Shown piece by piece: positions 45,113 to 55,762 of a stretch of DNA of 64,000 nt (its first letter is position 1; every line of letters starts with the position of its first letter). Made by a program: the position numbers and the translations under genes. The notes beneath the pieces were generated by a model. That model saw only the letters and a program-made list of their open reading frames with translations, was not told the origin of the DNA and ran no database searches. This stretch comes from Lecanosticta acicola (lineage: Eukaryota > Ascomycota > Dothideomycetes > Mycosphaerellales > Mycosphaerellaceae), in assembly GCA_963674455.1 (NCBI GenBank), contig CAVMBE010000011.1, positions 186,001 to 250,000 on the forward strand. Reading direction: 5' to 3'.

Positions 45113-47281
45113 ATGGGCGGTCAGGCCTATCTAGAACCGGGCTTTGACCCCAATTCCCTGACCGTACCCAAACTGCGATCGATCCTCCTTGAGCACGGCA
45201 TTGATTATTCGGCTGCCTCCAAGAAGTCCCAGCTAGTCCAAATCTTCCACGAGGAGCTCCTACCACAGGCGCGAAAGATCAAGCAGGCCAGCGCACGCAT
45301 CAAGCGAACCAGTAGAGGCATCGAAGATGTAACAACTGGACGAAAGGGAACTGGTGCTGGTGATGAAGACGAAGAGATCCCGCCTACACCAGCGACGGGT
45401 CGCAGCACTCGGCGCACCACACGAGCTCGCACTGAGGAGGTCCAAGAGGTCGTGCCGACATCTGAAGGAATAAGACATAGTACCGCTCCACCAGAGGGTT
45501 TCACTCCGCGACGGTCAGTGTCTGGAAGGCGTGCTAGAGCTGTGGAACCGGTAGAGGAGGAACCAGCGCCGAAGACTGTGCGCAGGAGACAATCGCGAAC
45601 ACGATACACCGCAGCGACACCGGCTGTCAAGACTGAAAGAGCAGAAGAGGACAGTCCGTTCTCAAATGAAAATGTCTTCCAATCTGCAAGCCCTCCACCT
45701 CTTGCGCCAGCTCCGGACACTGATCGTAGGCGCACTACACTTGGCTCTTCGGCTAGAGATCTCGAGCGGCGGCATCGCGAACTTCGGCGACGCACAGACG
45801 GAATCAGCCCGGCTAAGCAGCGCATGGACGGCTACCCGCGCAAGAGTCTCGAGAAATCCCTCACAAGGGTGAAGAAACAGGAGGAAGTCGAGCCCACGGA
45901 AGAGTTCACACCTGAAGAACAACTGGATCTGGACCTGGCTCAGCAAACTGGCGAGCTTGTCCCTACGCGCCGAAAGACCAAGAAGCCTTCAGCGCATGCT
46001 AAATGGGGAGTCGGAGCTGTGTTTTCGGTGATGGCAGTCGCCTTGGGAGCTGTGTGGCGTCAGGAGAAGCTCCAAGTCGGATACTGTGGAGTTGGGTCAC
46101 CATCAGTCGAGTGGGCTGGAGTTGAAGTACCAAAGTGGGCAGAGATCATCCGACCGGAGTGTGAGCCATGCCCACCTCACGCGGCTTGCGGCGACGAGCT
46201 CCAGACAGAGTGCGAGAACGGCTTCGTGCTCACGCAGCACCCGTTCTCCCTGAACGGGCTCATCCCAATTCCGCCCACATGCGAGCCAGACAGTGTTCGT
46301 GCAAAGAAAGTCAAGACAGTCAAGGAGCGTGCTGTAGAAGCTTTACGGGAACAAAATGCCAAGTATGAATGCGGAGAGGCTACTGCGCCTGCGATCAAGG
46401 AGACGGACCTCAAGAAGAACATTGCGGTCAAGCGCCGCAAGGGCATGAGCAACGACGAGTTCGAAGACCTTTGGCAGAGCGCATTGGGAGAAATCCTCGA
46501 TGCAGAAGAAGTCGTCAGCGGTTCAGACGGGTAAGTCGAGAGGCCCTCTTCCTACAGCCAACCCCAGTCTACTGTTCTGTTCATCGTCGATACCTCGCAT
46601 GCTTACAAGATATCTTCATACTGACAGATTCTCCGCAACCCCAGAACCGGACAACATGCCGTCCTCCGATCCACAAGCCTCGCCGCAATCCCCTTCGCCT
46701 GCGCCGTCCGCCGATCGCTTCGCGAAACACTTAGACACTATTTTTGGCAACTTGTAGCTGTTCTGCTCGTTCTGTCCGGCGGGACCTACGGTCGTCGTCG
46801 CATCACATCAAGCCACGAGACAGAAGCAAAAGCCAAGAAGCTCGCGAGCTTGGCTCTTGAGAAACTGTCGCTACAAGCAGCGTACCATGCCGCGGAACCC
46901 GAAATCTACAAAGAGAATTACATTAGCGTTGCGCAACTGAGGGATGACGTCCTGAGGGACGAATTCTCTGCTAGTCGCCGCAAGAAATTGTGGGAGAGGG
47001 TACAGCGGAAAGTCGAAGGGAATGCCAACGTTCGACCCATGGTGCGCGAGGGGCGAAGCGGAGATGTGGGTAGGGTGTGGGAATGGGTTGGCGCCGTGGG
47101 ATACCTCGAAAGCCCACAGCAGTCTGGAGAAAACCGTCGGCGGAGTGGACGCGTGAGCTTTGCTGGAGATGATTCGCGATTGATTGAGCCGAGTGAGGAA
47201 TTCAGTGAGAGCGCTTTGCAGCGCAGCGAGACAAAGCCGGTCGTGAAGAAGTGGAGTGAAGGCAGGGGCACGTATTATTGA
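45113..47281 (+). CDS. Inner nuclear membrane protein Src1/Heh (LEM-like HeH + MSC domain)
   Basis: Nuclear envelope protein that tethers chromatin and takes part in nuclear pore quality control (Src1/Heh1, Heh2, Man1 family). Exons are 45113-46530 and 46645-47281 (684 aa). The 114-bp intron ends at ...CCCCAG/AACC, giving SGSDGTGQHAVLRSTSLAAI; nearer acceptors lead to stops. An N-terminal HeH/LEM-like fold (LTVPKLRSILLEHGIDYSAA) covers about residues 12-50. A Ser/Arg/Glu-rich nucleoplasmic region follows. The first membrane helix is WGVGAVFSVMAVALGAVW, and the lumenal part holds paired cysteines (CEPCPPHAACG). The second helix is WQLVAVLLVLSGGTYG, and the C-terminal MSC region includes AQLRDDVLRDEF and VEGNANVRPMV. 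Confidence 0.92.
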
Positions 47282-47690
47282 TTTCCTTCGTTGGGGAGAA
47301 CACACTCTTCGGAGTTGATGTTGCGTTGGAACGGATGAATTTCCCATCATTGTTCGTCGGGATGATGCTGGTTGGGCGTTCTTGGTTGGACAATACCCGG
47401 ACGAATGCGTGGACCACCTTGCGTTCGAGGAAGACTTTTTCTCCTTTTGACCTCGTTGGGTTTGGAACAAATCGCTGTGTTACGATACCTTGCTATGGCG
47501 GCGATCGATCTCTGCTGAAGTATGCCATGGCATGAAAGGGAAATGTATCGCAATGTTGATTGAGTACCTTGTTCTATATCATGATACTGAAGTCTTGCCT
47601 ATTGTTCTCAGAACTGATATCATTATCAAATTACTCACCTGCCTTGCATCGAAAGCTCGACAGCGACGACTGTTCTCCGCAATGCAGGTC

Positions 47691-47725
47691 TCAGGACTCA
47701 GGACTCAGGACTCAGGACTCAGGAG
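47691..47725. repeat. Heptamer tandem repeat (TCAGGAC)5
   Basis: Five adjacent 7-bp units, the last with one change. Confidence 0.9.
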
Positions 47726-48159
47726 TCCTACCGATGAGACCACCGACAATTCTTGTGCGATCTCCAGCAAGGTAAGTAGTAGTAGTAGCATCGCCATCTC
47801 TGGATCTCTTGCGCAGGTGTGGGAAAAGTTCTGGTGCATTGCACCAGATCTGTCACCTTCTGCGCTGCCCTGCGCTGGGCTGCGCTGCAATGCGTGTGTC
47901 GGCTGTGCAGGTAGTAAGTAGTAGTAGTAGTGGTGGTGTCTGCAGCAGCAAGCAGTTCGCATGCCTGCTGACTGGCTGGTACTACTATCTGCCGAGAGAG
48001 AGAAAGCAAGTAAGTAGTAGTCTCGGAGAAGATGCAGCTGTAAGGTATTCTGATCTCTTCCACTTGGTGTCTCTTCTGAAGAGAGAGGCGCAGGACAGGA
48101 CTTCTTGGCCTTGCTGAATGGATGGAGGAAGGAAGTCGACGCAGCAATAATCGGGATAG

Positions 48160-49080
48160 GATCGTGTCAGTCATGCATGACCAAAACGCCCCGTTGTTGC
48201 CGGTTACTACATGTAGTAATATAAGTACATTAGATACCGTTCGCGATCGATGACTTTGTTGGTGCTGACATTCGAAATTCCTTCTAGGCAGTCTCCCTCT
48301 CTCATCAATCAACAAGATGCAGCATAATAAGCCGCAGAAATAGATAATCGTCGCTTGTTTGGCTGCATTATTCATTCCCCCCTGCGTTGGTCGAGGACAC
48401 TTAGGTAGTAGTACCTAGTAGCTACATGTAGTCATCATTATTCGCCGCGCCATACGCCTTGAAGCATACTGTCTGTCCATTCCGTTGCTCGAACTTCATA
48501 AGCGGAACACGACGAATACAACAATGCCTCCTCACTCCTGTACCCGGTCTGCAAGATGGATGATTTTTTGCGGCGTTGCTAGTAGTATAGAATTTATGCT
48601 TTATAGTTAGACATATAGGAAGAGAAGTATTTACTCATCACGTACACAGCTTCACATGCTACACACTTCGACTTCCATTCACCTACAAAACTTTAGATCC
48701 TAATACCTAATACCTATACGGGAGAATTCCTCTGTATTAAAGCCTAGTATAGTCTTTTCTTACTCTAGAATCCAAGGTAGGGTAATGTAGTACGACAGTA
48801 TCAGCGTATATTAAAGGTAGGTGGTATATAGCTACAGTGTCGAGAGATGGACTTTCGGGGACCCGCAGGTCGATAAGTGCTCTAAGAGACCTCTTCGGAC
48901 CAGTGGGAACACACCCGTAATTAGTGAAGTGTGCTAGAAAACGGTGTTAGCAATACGGCTCCTAGGTATCAACAAAATGCCTGTCGACAATCCGCTGCAA
49001 CGAGTCGCAGTGAACCTCGGTAAAAGTGTATAGTGGATTGCTATCCTCTCCATCAGCATGAACTCAATTAGGTCCTACCA
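48160..49080. other. TA-rich stretch, possible decayed transposon relic
   Basis: Many TAGTA, CCTAATACC and TATATTAAAGG-like words, and no open frame of note. This looks like old repeat-induced point mutation of a mobile element. No terminal repeats or target duplication were found by eye, so identity is uncertain. Confidence 0.3.
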
Positions 49081-52000
49081 TTTGCAGCGAGAGTCAGTTC
49101 CGCAGCGAGACTCGTCTCACCGTGTCGTCGCTGTACTTTTGCTTTCGGCTGTTCCTCCGCTTCCGGCCTTCACGACGACGATTTTGGAAGCAAGACCTTG
49201 AGGCGTTACGATCTTCAAGTTTCAAACCTTCGCTTGCGTCTGTATGGGGATAGTGACTCGATATCCTTGAGTCGGTCATCGCTGTCTTGCGCGACAGACA
49301 TGTTTCGAGGACGATCTGTTCCAGCATCGCGGTCGAGATGAAGTGAAAATGGAGTTCGTTACGTCCGAGCCCAAACTATGCTTGTGACAGCACCCAGTGA
49401 CTTTAATATGAACTGAAGGGGCCTCTCGACTCTGCCTGTCCCTGGAAACGACCGTTGAAGTCGCGTAGAGATATTGGCCACGAGCTTTGTGCGTGGAATT
49501 CGCTAAATGGCGCCAGATTGCCTACGAATGGACCTGGATTGAGCCAGGAACAGATGTATCCTTGGTGTGAGTTGGCACAGTGGGCAATGTTGGATCACAG
49601 TGGCGGCGGTGTGACAGTTGCGCGTACTGCGGTAACCGGAAGTCAACGTGACAAGACTGTGCCGTCTGGGCAATGGTAGCATGGCAACTTTCCCCGGGCG
49701 TCCCTACGTTTAATTGTTGCGGAGACCATGCAGCTGCGGCAGCACTTGCGGAGGCAGACTTGTCGATGACGAGTGTCGTCAACGAAGAGGGTATCGTTCT
49801 CGCTGGCCGGTCTTGTTCAAAGAGCCTGCCCGCTCCGCCAAGCACGAGTTTGATGCGAATCGAAACTTCAGGCGAAGTGAATGCGCTTTCCAATATCCAG
49901 CTGATCTTTCACGATTGCAAGGCGCTTTCCCACGCGTTCCTCCCGGGCAGATGGCATACAGAGCCGGTCGAGTCATTTCTCTGCATCAACGCAGCGCCAT
50001 CTCCGCGATTCTGGCCAGACGGTCGGAACATGGCTTTGCTGGCGTCAGGGATGTGCTCAAAACTTCGAGGGATGGATCGACTCCTTCCTATTTAGCATGG
50101 AGAGCGTGAACAGGATACCCTGTTCTTTTGCCGCCCAAGGGGTAGAGGATGGTTTTACCCAGTGCTCGGGAGCGCAAGGCGAGTCAGCTCACCGCGACTT
50201 CGATCTGTGCATTTTCCTGCGCAGCGCAGCGCCATTACCCAAAACCTTTCTCTTGTTGGCTGAACATAAACACGGGTCTCCAGATGTTCGGGTCGGTGGT
50301 CCGAAGGCGAGTCGAGACGGCAAGATCGAGAAACGGGTAGCGTGACACAAGTGCGAGAGAGTCGTGCAAGCAGGGGTGAACCTGGCTGTCCGCCATCGGA
50401 CGTTGAGTTAGGGTTTGGCAGAGTCGAGTCCAGAGCAGCAATACGGTAGGCAGCGCGGCGCAAGCAAGGCGAGCTCAACTATAGCGTGGAAGTTGAGAGG
50501 AGAGGAGATCTTCTATAAACACATGAAGGCCCTGGCGTCGTGATGCGGCGGCAAGGTGCGCTGCACCGAGGCCCGACCACACATGCGCTGCCGACTATCA
50601 TTGCTTGCCCTGCGCAGGCATCCTACCGTGCAGTGCATGCAAGTGTATCCTGCCGTTCGATGTGTTGCGTATGCGCCGCAGCGGACGCACGCAGCCTACA
50701 GACCGCGCACGATCCGGTCTGCGCGCGTGGAGAGTGTGCTCAAGTTGACAGCGACGGCGCGTCGGCGGCATAATAAGACATGAGGTCTGGCCAATACTAA
50801 CGACCGGGCACACTTCTGCTATTCGTCGGGCGCACCTACTAACAACATCCCGTCCAACGTCGGCCTCAGGCTGCCAGTCGCGGCCGAGGATGTGATAGTG
50901 ATACAGTGGAGGTGTACCTCCGAGTGAAACTCGTCGATATTGATGGGTGAGGTGCTCGTTTGCAGCGATGGCCAATCATCCGCGTGCATCGGGAGGAATG
51001 GCGGTGTACGCCCCCGCCTGTCTTCCGTCCGCAGTCCGCAGTCGGCACCTCGTGCACACCCACCACACACAGCCTCCCGCGCGCAGCCCCTGTGGCCCCC
51101 GGGTGCGATTGTCCAGAGCGCGCGCCGGTTGACGTGGTGCGAAGGTGTTTCACGATTCCAGCTGCCCCAAACGGGCAGGAGCGCGTACCGATAGGACATG
51201 CTGGAGGATGCTGGAGGATGCCTCCCAAAAGACGTCCTGGCGTGCGTGTGCGACGCTGCGCGAGGTGTGGCGTAATTAAGGTTGCCTAGACTGTCCGCGC
51301 ATGTCCACCGCGCAGACGTGTTCGGCTTTCATTCGAGATGCCTTTCGCAAGCCTCCGGGATGTCGATATTGCTTTTCGGGGTGCTTGCCAGTCCATCGCT
51401 ACCGCACTTTCGCCTCACCCGCTCCACCTCCTCCTCGGCTGGCCTCCACTGACTGGCCACCAGCGCCCGGATTGTGCCAGGTGATGCTGACGAGCGCAGA
51501 ATTGTTGAGGCGCGAGCTAGGAGTTTGCCGGTGGTGGACAGAGGCATCGGGTACGGATATCTCGTAGGTGGGCCGGCCTTTGCAAGCGAACCTAACCGAA
51601 CTGCTTGCCCAGTCTACAGTGCTTGGCTGGGCGGCTGGCCCGCGCGTTACCTTTCCTTACACACGACAGCGCTAGACGGTTTGGAGCGATGCTGCATCAC
51701 ATGCATCTGCAGCTGCGCGTCTGCTCTAGCTCCAGTGGGAGGAAACAGATCCCGTCTTCTTACCCGCCGCTGCAGCAGCAGCCAGTGCTTAGGTCGTCGA
51801 CGATGGAGGGTCGTGCATGCTGCGATCTTTCTGGTGTTCGCTGGGCGTCCTGGCTCTCGTCTCTCACGCCGCACCACCACCCCCCTCCCAAAGTCACAAT
51901 GGGCGCTCGTGCGAGTGTCAGGGTGCTCGTACAAGCCTGCTGACAGCGGTCATTATTGCCCATCCGACTCTGGTGCTACGTCCGATAGATGGGTCCCAAC

Positions 52001-52940
52001 GAGCCATTCCTTCGGACCTCTGATTCGTTTCTGGCTCCATCTCCTCAGGCCGGGGTGCCTGGTTTGGCATCGGACCGCCTCGCAGACAGGCAAGGCGCTA
52101 TCTGCCCGTCATCAACAAGGATGCAGAACCAATCGCACGGGCATTGTGCTGCTCGAGGCGCGGCTCACAATTTTCTGGCCAGCCGCCAACCATTGTCGTC
52201 CCTTTGCCGAGTCACGGCGGGGCGCAAGACAACGTGATCGGGGATGGACATGTGTGCGTGGATGCTGTTGTCAGCGAAACACGTCGGAATGATCTCGCGG
52301 AGGAGGAGGAGGAGGAGGAGGGGTCCGTGCGTCTGGACGCCGGAAGTGCACAAAGCAAAGGCTCTTTTCGCAAGCGCAGGCCCTGTGACAAACCCGATCG
52401 CCACTGCAGGCCGAGACGGATGATATGGAAGGATGCACAGAGCGGATTGGATCAGCATGTAGCGTTGTAGCTTGTAGATGGTGAGATATAACCGGATTGA
52501 TTGAGCATAACAACAGCAGATGGCTCGTGGTCGTACGAATCGTCGAGGTCGCGTCGCACAGTCGGTGGCGGCATTGAAAAATAGCATTTGGTCGGCAGCA
52601 GCAGTCGTCGGAGCCGACGTCGAGCGACGGAGACAACTACTGGCGGACCGTTGAACAATCTCGTGAAGCTAAGCCGGAGCGTACCCGCCGCAGGATTGAG
52701 CCTAGCCGGATGCGTGTTCAGCACGAATTCGAGCGCGCACGCCCGCCTGGTCTTCTGTCGCTAGCAGCACCGCTGGCGATATCAGACTGTTCCCGCTGTG
52801 GCTGTCGCGCGACCAGCGCCGCTCTTCCGGGCCTTGTCCTTCCTGCCATCCTCGTGGTCAAAACGGCTGGGGTGGAGGGTAGGTAGCGATCCGGAGTTGA
52901 TGGTTGAGGGTGAACTGGTGGCTCGCGGTCTTCGGCTTCG

Positions 52941-52993
52941 TGCTGCGCGCTGCGCGCTGCGTGCTGCGTGCTGCGTGCTGCGTGCTGCGTGCT
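52941..52993. repeat. Heptamer tandem repeat (GCTGCGT/GCTGCGC)n
   Basis: About seven near-identical units in tandem, CG-rich, in the StuA upstream region. Confidence 0.85.
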
Positions 52994-53785
52994 TCCTCGA
53001 GACGATGATGAAGACGACGACTTTTAGCAGGTTCCGATCTGCCCCCTCTGCGCCCGTTGATCAGACAGCAGATCGGTGTGGATAGCCATCGTGCATAGCA
53101 GGGCCGAGAGCCGCAACGTCGCTCAACGCTGAACTCAGTCCCTGCGCTGCTGTTTCGCTTCTCCCGGCCCCACGAGTCGACGCCTACAGCGCATAGAGAG
53201 GTACTGTACTGTAGCAGGTCATACGGTCGCCGGCGGAGAGACATGAGCAGCATAGATAGCATCGCATGGCCGCCGCACGCACGTCCACCTTCGTCCTACT
53301 ACTCACCGAGTGCATCCGGTGACTGCTTCTGCCATACGGGTACAGGCAGGCTTAATTCCGTCCCACGATCTCTGGCCACGACACGTACGGGATCAAATCA
53401 AGCCCCCCGGCAGAGCAGGAGCCAGCGTTGCCAGCATCAGCAGGGCCCTCCCGCCGCAGCAGCGGAAGCGACGATCAGAGCTCCTTCCTGCATTCCAACA
53501 GACGGACCTGGCCAGCCACTCGCACCTTCTGCTCTGCGAATCTGAATCTGCGCTGCTCTTGCCCTCTCTGTGCTCTGCGCTGCTCTTGCCCTCTGCCCAC
53601 CCGCGGCTCTTGGTGATCCCTGCACTGCACGGTGCTGGCCTTGCTCGACTCCAGTCCCTCTCCACCACTCTCGTGTCTCAGCGCAACCGAAAAGGCCCTT
53701 CCTCGCCGCCCGCCGCGTGCTTTTTCAATTTAGGAACCGCATCGATCGCTTTCCTGCGCCTACCAGACACCTCCTCCCGCTGCTG

Positions 53786-53814
53786 GCTGCTGCTGCTGCT
53801 GCTGCTGCTGCTGC
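53786..53814. repeat. (CTG)n microsatellite
   Basis: About nine and a half CTG triplets. Confidence 0.9.
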
Positions 53815-54084
53815 ACCCGCCTCCTTTGTGCCAACGACGCTCCTCCCACCTGCACCTGCAGCTTGCTCCTCCACCGCAGTCCCACGAGGTGTGTCTCGCT
53901 CTCTGCTGCACCATCACGCTACTGCTGCTGCTTGCTGCTGTCGCAGTCTGCCCTTGCAACAGCGCGCCGGCCCGCTCACGACGCACGCACATCTGCCCGC
54001 TGCCCGCTGCCCGCACGCTCGTCTTGCTTGCAGTGCAGTAGCACACATCCCGGAACCACAGCGCAGGCTCACGACGGTAGAGCC

Positions 54085-54145
54085 AGACCGCAGACCGCAG
54101 ACCGCAGACCGCAGACCGCAGACCGCAGACCGCAGACCGCAGACC
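54085..54145. repeat. Heptamer tandem repeat (AGACCGC)8 plus partial
   Basis: Eight exact 7-bp units followed by AGACC. Confidence 0.95.
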
Positions 54146-54600
54146 CTCACCTCTCACCTCTGATCTCACACACTACCGCACGCACGCCGACCGCACTCCT
54201 GCGGCGCGCTCACTCGCCGCTCACTTTCTGTCCTTGGTGCCTGCTCTGCCGCATCACTCCCAGCAGGCAGCACGCGCCCACCCACCACAGTACTACTGTA
54301 CCCGTTCCGCTGCTGGCTCACCACGCACGCCGTCGACACACGCGCCGTACCTGACTGCCGCTGCAACAAACGGGCCCGCGCTCGCTTCCCGCTCAGCACT
54401 TGCCGCCGCGCGACAGAGATACACAGCAAGACAGCCGCCGCCAACACCGACGACTGACACGCCTGCAACGGCAGCTGCCACTGCAACACCATCTTGGACA
54501 TCGCCGCTCGCTCCTGCCAACCACCACATCCACCACCAATTCGACTATTGACGGGGTACGTATCAGCCGTAAACGTCCTCTTTGCTGTCCTGCCCTTCCC

Positions 54601-54630
54601 TGCCCTGCCCTGCCCTGCCCTGCCCTGCCT
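54601..54630. repeat. Pentamer tandem repeat (TGCCC)6
   Basis: Five exact units and one TGCCT; a looser copy precedes it. Confidence 0.9.
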
Positions 54631-55762
54631 CACTACCTACTACGACTCAGTCCAGTCGTAGTGGGTCCCGCTCCACCCACACCTCCTCTTGCCTTTACCC
54701 TCCGAAGCGGCTTAGCGCTATCGATGCAGCACGCAGCGCAGGCTGGGACTCTCCCGCCCGCCGACCTGCCCCTGCTGTCTGTGCTGCCGCCCTAGCTTCC
54801 AACCACCCACCCTCCACTCTCTTGATACTCCAGCTCCCCCGCTGCCCTGCTACCCTTCGCGAACCGCTGCTCGCTCTGCGCTGCTCATGCATTGCATTCC
54901 TCTAGAGCATTGGGTGCGTCGATAGTCGCCGTCGTGCAGTACTCCCGCTGCCTCCACACGACATACCACATACACCCCAGAGTCATCACAGCTAACCTCA
55001 CTCTTCGAATATAGGCCTTTCGTGAGGAATAGCGTTACGGCCATTGGTAACGACAATACACGACCATTTACGACCCTTCACGACCCTTTACGACCCCCCC
55101 CTGCATTAACGACTTCTTTGGCGTCCGTCACTGCAGTGCTTCTTGCTTTCGGTCTGGGAGTCATTGTTAGCAGCGAGCATCATAGACGACACTTTACGAC
55201 CGTTACGGAACCGCAAAAGCAGCTTTGACGACGTACCGAAGCTCACGACGGCATCGGCAAGACAATCCAGAATTTCGCAACTTTGTGCCAAGACAACTTC
55301 ACTTGCCCCAAGTGAAGCGAGCGGACTCCGAAAACCCCGCTTGGAGCTTCACTTTGCACTTGACAATTCACTTGGACAATTCAGTTCGGCTTCAAGGTCG
55401 AGCTTCCATTCGGACACCCAACAACCGTAAAACTGGCGCTACCACCCTTTTCGCATTTGAACGCCCGAGGAAACGACAGCCAGTGGCCATCAGCTTCGTT
55501 TGCGCCGCAGCACCCATACGCGGATCGTCCACAGTACGCACAGGACGTCCATCATCAGCAGACAAGCGGGTCTTCCGTTGGTTCGTCACCTCGGGCTGGT
55601 TCTTTCACTGCCTCCAGTGTTGCCCAGTCCTCGTACGATTCAAACACCTCATACGCCTCTTCGGTAGACGGAACCAAGCACCCAGATCAACAAACGCCGT
55701 CGCCCACCACGGCTTCCAACGCCCACCCCCACCCGACGTATCCGTCGCACACATACCCAGGC

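Larger units (their letters stand above)
47282..55363. other. 8-kb gene-free region upstream of StuA, rich in short tandem repeats
   Basis: Open frames here are short, overlap on both strands and carry no motif I recognise. Composition changes along the region: 48.2-49.0 kb is AT- and TA-rich, 50.5-52.5 kb is balanced, and 53.2-54.9 kb is strongly C/T-rich on the plus strand. It probably contains the StuA promoter and a long, possibly spliced leader, plus at least one decayed element. Repeats are listed separately. Confidence 0.5.

Noticed and set aside
46500..46757. Short frame after the Src1/Heh first exon
   Set aside because: Translation in this frame has no MSC-domain residues; the true acceptor is at 46644/46645, which restores ...GTGQHAVLRSTSLAA.
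54085..54145. AGACCGC array as a telomere-like or CRISPR-like repeat
   Set aside because: The unit is not the fungal telomere TTAGGG, there are no spacers, and normal genes lie on both sides.
52165..54633. Multiple 100-270-codon frames on both strands in the StuA desert
   Set aside because: They are produced by repeats and CT-rich sequence lacking stops; no motif and heavy mutual overlap.
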